Assembly: GCA_964574335.1 (NCBI GenBank)
Contig: CAZNNH010000187.1
Coordinates: forward strand, 1 to 12,318
Length of the DNA stretch: 12,318 bases
Direction of reading: 5' to 3'
Source: CAZNNH01 sp964574335
GTDB taxonomy: Bacteria; Acidobacteriota; Vicinamibacteria; Fen-336
Positions 5,731 to 10,767 of the stretch are shown here, in pieces. The translations under genes were made by a program, and so were the position numbers. The notes beneath the pieces are model-generated. The model saw only the letters and a program-made list of their open reading frames with translations. It did no database searches and had not been told where the DNA came from. Every line of letters begins with the position of its first letter. Positions within the stretch are counted from its first letter, which is position 1.

Positions 5731-5753
5731 CGCGACGGGGGTGACGCGGGATC

Positions 5754-6064
5754 CTAGGATCTGGGACGTTCGCGCCAGGCCCGACGGAAGTCGCGGAAGC
5801 CAGGTATCAGGGCGAGCACCCAGACCCGATCTTCCGCGACTCGGTAGATCAGGCGGTGTTCCTCAGGAAGATCTCGCGGACCCTCTCGTCGGCGAGCTCG
5901 GGCACGATGCGACCTCGGTGTGCCATCTGCCGTAGGGAGTGACTCGCCGTCCGCACGTCCTGGGCGAAGGCAGACGCGTAGACCCTAGAGGCCCGGGCAC
6001 GGTAGGACGCGGCAGCGTCGAACTCGTCGGCAGCAGACTCGGTCCACGTCACGGAACGATCCAC
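5754..6064 (-). pseudogene. Frameshifted RelE/ParE-type toxin, second copy of the TA family
   Basis: A GTG at 6064 starts VDRSVTWTESAADEFDAAAS, which aligns with the intact toxin at 376-699 (MDRALRW...). It continues through RGRIVPELADERVREIFLRN. There the frame breaks at about 5855-5860 and ends in TGA at 5849. Reading on with one added base gives HRLIYRVAEDRVWVLALIPG, then FRDFRRAWRERPRS and a TAG at 5754-5756, exactly the missing C-terminal strands. A single-base deletion (AACCACC to AACACC on the minus strand) explains it. The truncated product lacks the last strands of the core sheet and is unlikely to be toxic. A sequencing error would restore an intact toxin. The gene overlaps its antitoxin by 16 bp, as in the first module. 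Confidence 0.82.
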
Positions 6065-6237
6065 TTCGCGGATCGCTCCTCCATCTGCTCCGCGGAGATG
6101 ACCTTGCCCGATCCAGCCTCCTCCAAACCCGAGGCGAGACGCTGGAGGACGTAGAGGTCGTACTGGATGTCCTCGAGGCTCGCGTCGTCCGGGGGGTTCG
6201 TGACGAGGTCCAGGACGGCCTGTTTGGCGCTTGCCAT
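6049..6237 (-). CDS. Small antitoxin, paralogue of the one at 203-391
   Basis: 62 residues, the same length as the copy at 203-391 and clearly related: MASAKQAVLDLVTNPPDDAS versus MATAKQIALEVVESLPDDCT at the start, and SAKWIVP versus AAEWIEP at the end. The middle has LEDIQYDLYVLQRL and GKVISAEQMEER. It overlaps the toxin remnant by 16 bp. Because that toxin is frameshifted, this antitoxin may now be an orphan that could still bind related toxins. The ATG at 6237 has no good Shine-Dalgarno. An extended -10-like TGCTACCCT (hexamer at 6252-6247) ends 9 nt before it, so the message may be leaderless. The antitoxin function is inferred. Confidence 0.72.
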   Translation of the reverse strand: MASAKQAVLDLVTNPPDDASLEDIQYDLYVLQRLASGLEEAGSGKVISAEQMEERSAKWIVP

Positions 6238-6407
6238 CTCGTGGACAGGGTAGCACTGCACACCCGAGGCGGCAGCCCCGTCGAGAAGCCGCGGTTCGAG
6301 CCACAGGATCGGCGGTTCGGCGCCCAGAACCGGCTGTTCACGGGCGAGCGGGCGGGGAGATCCTTCGGGGGGGGGCTTGGGGTAGACTGCGTGCGACGGG
6401 AGCGACC

Positions 6408-6578
6408 ATGAGTGATACGAAGCAGCCACAGCCAGGGCCCCGCGACGGCGTGCAGCGGACCTACGAGCCGCCCGCCATCGAGTGGGAAGAGGAGATCGAC
6501 GTCAGGACCAACCTCGCCTCGGCCTGCCAGAAGTTCGGTGGCGAGGGCGAGCCCTGCGACAGCGCGTCGACGAGCTGA
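6408..6578 (+). CDS. 56-residue peptide resembling a RiPP precursor
   Basis: The ATG at 6408 is preceded by GGGAG at suitable spacing and by a -10-like TAGACT at 6383-6388. The peptide has a hydrophilic N-terminal half (MSDTKQPQPGPRDGVQ) and a central TYEPPAIEWEEEIDVR (residues 18-33). Its end, NLASACQKFGGEGEPC, carries two cysteines (40 and 50), then DSASTS. A leader with a YEPPxI block, an acidic stretch and a short Cys/Gly/Ser-rich C-terminus is the layout of many putative ribosomally synthesised, modified peptides. Lasso-peptide and radical-SAM-peptide leaders have a similar Y-x-P-P block. No modifying enzyme, protease or RRE protein is in the window, so the function is only suggested. 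The intervals 6238-6407 and 6579-6735 contain no other gene that I can support. Confidence 0.6.
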   Translation: MSDTKQPQPGPRDGVQRTYEPPAIEWEEEIDVRTNLASACQKFGGEGEPCDSASTS

Positions 6579-6735
6579 GGCCGGTCGCCGCGCCCTCCCG
6601 CCGGGGGGCTCACCCCTGGGCTTGCGCGTCAATCCCCTTGACTTGCCCGCCGCGAGTCCCTGGAGCCCGTCGCAGACGCGTGCCCTCCGCGCGTCGGTAG
6701 ACCCCGAAAGATGACACAGTCCGAGAGGTGACGCG

Positions 6736-7149
6736 ATGACCCACTCGCGCTTCACAGTGGCGCTCCTGTGCCTGGGTTCTGCTCTGCCCGCCGCGGCGAC
6801 GAAGGCCGGCGAGGGCACGACCTGCAAGCTGCAGCTCAGCTCGACGCCCGAGAACCCCCTGGGGAAGAAGAAGGTCTTCTCCGCCCGCCAGATCGTCGAC
6901 CTCAACATCGACGTGGTAGTACGCTCGCGGGAGCCCGTCGACGGCCTGACGCTGCGCGTGTTCACGCCGCTCGGCCACCTCTACCAGGAGATGGACGTGC
7001 CGGTGGCGGAGCCGGGGAGCGGGGAGCAGGCTCGGGACATGGCCGGCTATCCCTTCCCGGTGAAGGTGAGGCCCGCCTGGTCCGAGGGCGAGCCGGAGAC
7101 GGCGCGCCCGCGCAGGCGGCGATCCCCACGGTGGAGCGCGACGCGCTGA
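6736..7149 (+). CDS. Secreted protein of unknown family, C-terminus probably truncated
   Basis: The ATG at 6736 has GAGAGGTGA upstream. A signal peptide is evident (MTHSRFTVALLCLGSALPAAA, in two runs: a basic start, then a hydrophobic core to about residue 21). The mature part reads CKLQLSSTPENPLGKKKVFS, IVDLNIDVVVRSREPVDGL, LRVFTPLGHLYQEMDVPVAE and GYPFPVKVRPAW: a beta-rich segment like an immunoglobulin-type or carrier domain. From about residue 122 the product turns into Arg/Pro-rich text (ARPRRRRSPRWSATR). Those same bases read in another frame as the start of a different secreted protein. So the real C-terminus appears to have been lost at about 7090-7105 and replaced by out-of-frame read-through. 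I do not recognise the family. Confidence 0.6.
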   Translation: MTHSRFTVALLCLGSALPAAATKAGEGTTCKLQLSSTPENPLGKKKVFSARQIVDLNIDVVVRSREPVDGLTLRVFTPLGHLYQEMDVPVAEPGSGEQARDMAGYPFPVKVRPAWSEGEPETARPRRRRSPRWSATR

Positions 7150-7201
7150 TCGCCCTCTACAACAGCACGGGCGGATCCGCCTGGACGGACAGCACCGGCG
7201 G
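7101..7201 (+). pseudogene. N-terminal fragment of a leucine-rich-repeat protein
   Basis: In the frame starting at 7101 the sequence reads GAPAQAAIPTVERDALIALY followed by NSTGGSAWTDSTGG. ERxALxxLYNSTGGxxWxxxTGW is the N-terminal cap of bacterial secreted leucine-rich-repeat proteins, and APAQA looks like the end of a signal peptide. The fragment has no start codon of its own and stops matching at about 7200, where a beta-propeller sequence begins in another frame. It is a scrap of a third gene caught between two others. Confidence 0.6.
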
Positions 7202-8131
7202 GTGGGGCTGGTGGGGTCGCAGGACGGGCGCGTCTACGCCTTCGACGCCGAGACCGGCGCGCGGCTGTGGGCCAGCGCCAAGCTGGGCGAGCGGGTCCAG
7301 GCGGCGCCGTCGGCGATGCTGCGCGACTTCGGCGGCGACGACGACCTGGTGCTGGTGGGGACGCGGAACAGCACCGGGTGCAACGTCTTCTACGGCCTGT
7401 TCCTGGCCGACGGCCTGGAGGCGTGGCGGTTCGACAACGGCGGCTGCGACGACCTGCCGGCTCCGCCCGACCCGGACGCGATCGGGCTGATCAGCGGCCA
7501 GGCGCGGGTGGACTACGCCACCCGCCGCGTCTACTTCACCAGCCACCGCCACGCGACCGGGAGCCCGGACTCGGTGTGGGCTCTCTCCTTCACGGACACG
7601 TCGGTGACCAAGCTGTGGTCGCTGGACGTGGGCGAAGACGTGGAGGCGGCGCCGACGCTGACGGACGGCGTGCTCTACGTGGGGACGACGGGTGGGGCGG
7701 TCCATGCCCTGAACCCGGAGTCGGCGGGCGCGGAGCTGTGGGCAGCCCCGTACGCCACGGGCGACGGCGGGGTGAAGAACCTGGTGTGGGCGAGCGCGAC
7801 CAGCGGCGCCGCGTACCTGAGCTCCGACGGCCTGGTGCACGGCATCGACCTGTCGGACGGCTCGAGCCTGTGGCCGCCGCTGGCGGTGGCCAACGTGTCG
7901 GCGCCGCTGCTGTTCCGGGGCAAGCTGTACGTGGGCGGGGCGGGCGGCGCCCTGCACGAGATCGACGCGGCGACCGGGGTGGAGTCGGCGGGGTCGCCGG
8001 TGATCCTGGGCGATCCCGCGGTGTCGAAGGTGGTGGGACGGGCGACCCTCGACACATCGGCCGAGATGCTGGTGGTGGGGACGGACGAGGGCGTGATCTA
8101 CGGCGTGGCGGTGCCGTTCCCGTTGCCGTGA
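7202..8131 (+). CDS. PQQ-like beta-propeller protein, 5' end missing
   Basis: 309 residues with about six or seven blade-like repeats: GLVGSQDGRVYAFDAETGAR, then DLVLVGTRNSTGCNVFYGL, RRVYFTSHRH, VLYVGTTGGAVHALNPESAG, AAYLSSDGLVHGIDLSDGSS, KLYVGGAGGALHEIDAATGV and MLVVGTDEGVIYGVAV. Each has the V-x-V-G-x-x-D/G-G-x-V/L-x-A-x-D-x-x-T-G pattern of PQQ-like (quinoprotein-type) propellers. Such proteins are usually secreted and bind ligands or partners; no enzyme residues can be assigned. The first codon is a GTG at 7202 with no ribosome site, no signal peptide and no promoter. The frame is open upstream but reads nonsense there, so the natural 5' end has been lost. It may be unexpressed. Intergenic 8132-8286 holds no recognisable gene. 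Confidence 0.7.
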   Translation: MGLVGSQDGRVYAFDAETGARLWASAKLGERVQAAPSAMLRDFGGDDDLVLVGTRNSTGCNVFYGLFLADGLEAWRFDNGGCDDLPAPPDPDAIGLISGQARVDYATRRVYFTSHRHATGSPDSVWALSFTDTSVTKLWSLDVGEDVEAAPTLTDGVLYVGTTGGAVHALNPESAGAELWAAPYATGDGGVKNLVWASATSGAAYLSSDGLVHGIDLSDGSSLWPPLAVANVSAPLLFRGKLYVGGAGGALHEIDAATGVESAGSPVILGDPAVSKVVGRATLDTSAEMLVVGTDEGVIYGVAVPFPLP

Positions 8132-8286
8132 CGGCGGGCGGCACGCACGCACGCCGACGGCAGCGGTCATCCGGGTCAGGCTGGCGTGCTGAGGCGGGTC
8201 GCGGTCCGCCCCCCGAGTGGGCGATCCGGTGCGGCTCGGCGTGCGTTCCGCGGCCGGTGCGATCGCGCTTGCCGGTTGGGGGTGCT

Positions 8287-9180
8287 ATGACGGGCATGCT
8301 CAGCTTGTGCGGACTCATTCTTTGCTTGATGGCGTCGGGACAGGTGCAGGAGGGGACGACTCCCGCTCCCCTGGAAGCGGCGCCGGCGGCCGAGATCATC
8401 CCCGACTACGAGATCGGGCCCGAGGACATCCTGAAGGTCACGGTCTTCGGCCACCAGGACCTGGACCAGGTGGTGATCGTGCAGCCGGACGGCACTTTCA
8501 TGTTCCCCCTGATCGGCAGCGTCAAGGCCAGCGACCTGACCCTCGAGGAGCTGGCGCGGAAGCTGACCACGCTGCTCTCGGCCTACGTGCGCAACCCGCA
8601 GGTGACGGTGGCGGTGCAGGAGTTCCGCAGCAAGGTGGTGGGGGCGGTGGCCAAGCCGGGGACCTACCCGATCGCGCGCGGGGCGACGCTGATGGGGATC
8701 CTGTCGGCGGCGGGGCCGCTGACGTCGGAGGCGGGGGCGACGGCGGTGGTGGTGCGGCCCAAGCAGAAGGTCGAGGCGCCGCCGGTGGTGGAGGGCGAGG
8801 GCGACCTGGTGGAGGGCGCCGAGGCGGCGAACGTCCCGCCGGAGAGCCCGAACGTGGTGCTCGAGGTCGACCTGCGCGAGATCGACACCGGCAACCTCGA
8901 GAAGAACCTGACCCTGCTCCCCAACGACACCGTGATCGTGCCCAAGGCGCCCAAGGTGTTCGTGTCGGGCGAGGTGGAGAACCCGGGGGCGTACGGGTTC
9001 TCGCCGGGGCTGACGGTGCGCCAGCTCATCAGCATGGCCGGCGGGCTGACGCGGAGGGGGTCGAGCGGCCGGCTGCGGATCGTCCGGATGGTCGGGGGCG
9101 AGTCGAAGGAGGTCAAGACCAAGATCGACTCGCCGGTGCGGCCGGGCGACACGCTGATCGTCAAGTCGAAGCTGTTCTAG
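8287..9180 (+). CDS. Wza-like polysaccharide biosynthesis/export protein
   Basis: 297 residues. A signal-peptide-like start (LSLCGLILCLMASGQ, residues 5-19) is followed by a flexible Pro/Ala linker. The polysaccharide export domain (about 40-113) has DYEIGPEDILKVTVFGHQDL and VIVQPDGTFMFPLIGSVK. Two SLBB domains follow: KVVGAVAKPGTYPIARGATL (116-135) with ILSAAGPLTSEAG, and KVFVSGEVENPGAYGFSPGL (223-242) with LISMAGGLTRRG. Family members form the periplasmic or outer-membrane channel for capsule and exopolysaccharide export, working with a Wzc-type kinase that is not in the window. The region between the two SLBB domains carries an acidic insert (about 160-190). No C-terminal amphipathic outer-membrane helix is seen. 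The ATG at 8287 has GGGGG upstream; the ATG at 8296 is an alternative. With wecB it points to an exopolysaccharide function nearby. Confidence 0.88.
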   Translation: MTGMLSLCGLILCLMASGQVQEGTTPAPLEAAPAAEIIPDYEIGPEDILKVTVFGHQDLDQVVIVQPDGTFMFPLIGSVKASDLTLEELARKLTTLLSAYVRNPQVTVAVQEFRSKVVGAVAKPGTYPIARGATLMGILSAAGPLTSEAGATAVVVRPKQKVEAPPVVEGEGDLVEGAEAANVPPESPNVVLEVDLREIDTGNLEKNLTLLPNDTVIVPKAPKVFVSGEVENPGAYGFSPGLTVRQLISMAGGLTRRGSSGRLRIVRMVGGESKEVKTKIDSPVRPGDTLIVKSKLF

Positions 9181-9259
9181 GGGGCCAGCTGGGTGGGTGG
9201 CTGACCGGCTGGCTGGCGCTCGGGGGCCGATTCCGGCTTCAGGAGTGCCGCTGTGACGC

Positions 9260-9350
9260 CGCCAGCGCCCGATTTTCGGGGCCGGCGGGCGGCGGGAGGG
9301 GAAAGGGGGTGCTGCCAGTGCCGTCCGAATCGCCGTGGCGGGCGCTGGCG
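9260..9350. repeat. Interrupted 12-bp inverted repeat in a gene-free interval
   Basis: CGCCAGCGCCCG at 9260-9271 is the exact reverse complement of CGGGCGCTGGCG at 9339-9350. The loop is 67 nt, and each copy has TTTTC within a few bases downstream on the plus strand. It lies in the 251-bp gap between the export gene and the lipoprotein gene. It could be a weak terminator or attenuator, or the closing stem of an RNA. Nothing else in 9181-9427 is recognisable. Confidence 0.4.
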
Positions 9351-9427
9351 CGTTTTCGCTGATGATCTGGCCTGCTTCCCCGTGTAGTCCTAATACTGAC
9401 AGGCGGGCTTCCCGGAGGCCTACAACG

Positions 9428-9433
9428 TACATT
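9428..9433 (+). promoter_or_regulatory. -10-like hexamer 7 nt before the lipoprotein ATG
   Basis: TACATT (9428-9433) is followed by 7 nt and the ATG at 9441. The region is locally AT-richer than its surroundings. There is no Shine-Dalgarno for the ATG, so a leaderless message is plausible. A convincing -35 is lacking. Confidence 0.4.
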
Positions 9434-9440
9434 GAAGAAG

Positions 9441-9896
9441 ATGATACGAGTTTGGGGACGGGCACGGGTCGGGGGGCGGGCTGTGGGGCGGCGGACCACG
9501 GCCGGGGCGGCGGCGACGACCGTGGCCATGGTGGTGGCGCTGGGGCTGGGGCTTTCGGCGGTCGGGTGCGAGAAGCCGCCGTACGACGGGCCGCCCGGGG
9601 TGCTGTGGGAGAAGGGACCGTACCAGGCGGTGTACGACGAGGACGGGAAGCTGGTGCGGCTGCTGCAGGACTCCAACGGGGACAAGGTCGCCGACGCCGT
9701 GATCCTGTACGAGAACGGGCAGCCGGTGCGGGGCGAGCTGGACACCGACCTGGACGGGGCCGTGGACAAGTGGGAGTACCTGGAGGACGGGGTGCTGGTG
9801 CGGGTCGAGTACGACACCGACCGCGACGGCAAGCCGGACAAGGTGGTCTCCGTGGCCGGCGGGACTGCGGAAGAGCAGCACGACCCCGCGCCGTGA
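9441..9896 (+). CDS. Lipoprotein with three calcium-binding-type Asp repeats
   Basis: 151 residues. An Arg-rich N-terminus is followed by a hydrophobic segment (AMVVALGLGLSAVGC, 29-43) ending in a lipobox-like AVGC, so Cys43 is the probable lipidated residue. The exported part carries three Asp-rich loops about 24 residues apart: DSNGDKVAD (77-85), DTDLDGAVDK (101-110) and DTDRDGKPDK (125-134). They are separated by beta-hairpin text such as YENGQPVRGEL and YLEDGVLVRVEY. The DxDxDG loops resemble EF-hand, dockerin or thrombospondin-type-3 calcium sites; calcium binding is inferred. A TTG at 9432 would add three residues but would lie within the -10-like TACATT, so the ATG at 9441 is preferred. 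The function is unknown; it is a small surface or periplasmic lipoprotein. Confidence 0.72.
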   Translation: MIRVWGRARVGGRAVGRRTTAGAAATTVAMVVALGLGLSAVGCEKPPYDGPPGVLWEKGPYQAVYDEDGKLVRLLQDSNGDKVADAVILYENGQPVRGELDTDLDGAVDKWEYLEDGVLVRVEYDTDRDGKPDKVVSVAGGTAEEQHDPAP

Positions 9897-9919
9897 GCCG
9901 CCCCGGGCGACGCGCAGAG

Positions 9920-9973
9920 AAACCCGGGGACACAATACGGGTTAAATAACCCGTATTGTGTCCCCGGGTTTTT
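9920..9973. repeat. REP-like perfect hairpin left of the transposase (also a terminator)
   Basis: Arms of 25 bp (9920-9944 and 9947-9971) are perfect reverse complements around an AA loop. The left arm begins AAACCCGGGGACACAATACG. The right arm ends in GGGTTT and runs on to TTTTT at 9969-9973, so on the plus strand it would terminate transcription from the lipoprotein gene. The arms match those of the hairpin at 10693-10764 and, for one arm, the half site at 1218-1238. This is the palindrome type expected around a REP-associated transposase. Confidence 0.88.
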
Positions 9974-10026
9974 CGGGCGGACCTGGGGTGGCGGGCCGCG
10001 GGGGTAGGCTCTCGGCCGTGGCGAGG

Positions 10027-10677
10027 ATGGCGCGCGTGGTGATCCCCGGGTTACCCCACCACGTGACCCAGCGCGGCAACCGGCGGCAGAAGACGTTCTT
10101 CTCCGAAGGGGACTTCTCCCTCTACAAGTCGCTGATGGCCGAGTGGTGCGCGATCCACCGGGTCGAGGTGTGGGCGTACTGCCTGATGCCCAACCACACC
10201 CACCTGATCGTGGTTCCCTCCAGCGAGACGGCGCTGCGCGCCGCCGTGGCCGAGGCCCACCGCCGCTACACCACCATGGTCAACGCCGCCCAGGGCTGGA
10301 CCGGCTGCCTCTGGCAGGGGCGGTTCGGGTCCTACCCGATGGCGCCGGGCCACCTGTACCACTGCGCCCGCTACGTGGAGTGGAACCCGGTGCGGGCCGG
10401 CCTGGTGCCGAGGCCCGAGCAGTGGCCGCACAGCAGCGCCCGGGCCCATCTCGCCGGCCGTGACGACGCCCTGGTGCGGGTGGCACCCCTGCTCGAGCGG
10501 TTCGGCGACTGGCACGAGATGCTCAGGCGCGATCTGCCGCCCGAGGCGATCGAGGAGGTGAGGCGCCACGCCCGGACCGGCCGGCCGGTCGGCGATGGTC
10601 GCTTCCTCGACGGCATCGAGGCTCGGGTGGGCCGCCGGCTGCGCCCGAGCAAGGGCGGACGGCCGCGGGCCGCGTGA
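10027..10677 (+). CDS. REP-associated tyrosine transposase (RAYT, Y1_Tnp family)
   Basis: 216 residues from the ATG at 10027. It begins MARVVIPGLPHHVTQRGNRR, the usual RAYT start. The HUH metal site is MPNHTHLIVVP (His57 and His59). Tyr81 in AHRRYTTMVN is the probable catalytic tyrosine. CLWQGRFGSY (95-104), ARYVEWNPVRAGLV (114-127) and the tail TGRPVGDGRFLDGIEARVGR (184-203) and GRPRAA are all conserved in the family. These single-strand nucleases cut and join DNA at REP palindromes; most are thought to be domesticated and to spread REP sequences. Large palindromes lie 54 bp upstream and 15 bp downstream. A GTG at 10018, 7 nt after a -10-like TAGGCT (10005-10010), may be the real start and would give a leaderless message. 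The gene looks intact. Confidence 0.92.
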   Translation: MARVVIPGLPHHVTQRGNRRQKTFFSEGDFSLYKSLMAEWCAIHRVEVWAYCLMPNHTHLIVVPSSETALRAAVAEAHRRYTTMVNAAQGWTGCLWQGRFGSYPMAPGHLYHCARYVEWNPVRAGLVPRPEQWPHSSARAHLAGRDDALVRVAPLLERFGDWHEMLRRDLPPEAIEEVRRHARTGRPVGDGRFLDGIEARVGRRLRPSKGGRPRAA

Positions 10678-10692
10678 CTCCGAGCCCGGGGG

Positions 10693-10766
10693 AAACCCGG
10701 GGACACAATACGGGTTGTCTGCACTGGCTGTAGTGCAAACAACCCGTATTGTGTCCCCGGGTTTTT
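10693..10766. repeat. REP-like hairpin right of the transposase (probable shared terminator)
   Basis: Outer arms of 26 bp (10693-10718 and 10739-10764) share their first 24 bp with the left hairpin. The centre here holds a further stem, TGCACT...AGTGCA, around a GGCTGT loop, after one C/A mismatch. The structure is thus about 33 bp of stem in 72 nt, against 52 nt on the left. TTTTT follows on the plus strand. It lies 15 bp after the transposase stop and 3 bp beyond the stop of the convergent oxidoreductase gene, so it probably ends transcription of the transposase and perhaps of both genes. Confidence 0.88.
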
Positions 10767-10767
10767 C

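Noticed and set aside
5849..5862. Programmed ribosomal frameshift in the second toxin
   Set aside because: No heptameric slippery sequence or downstream structure is evident at the break; a simple one-base deletion explains it better.
6638..6660. TTGACT at about 6638 as a -35 for the secreted-protein gene at 6736
   Set aside because: No -10 hexamer lies 16-18 bp downstream and the start codon is nearly 100 bp away.
8176..9933. 585-codon minus-strand open frame opposite the export and lipoprotein genes
   Set aside because: Its translation is His/Arg/Pro-rich with no domain, while the plus strand has clear Poly_export, SLBB and lipoprotein sequence.
9335..9949. Plus-strand open frame (204 codons) overlapping the lipoprotein gene
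   Set aside because: It reads as Gly/Arg/Ala repeats out of frame with the lipobox and Asp repeats of the real gene.
9920..10766. Two large palindromes as a CRISPR or phage attachment site
   Set aside because: There are only two full copies, each self-complementary and flanking a RAYT; there is no spacer array and no integrase.
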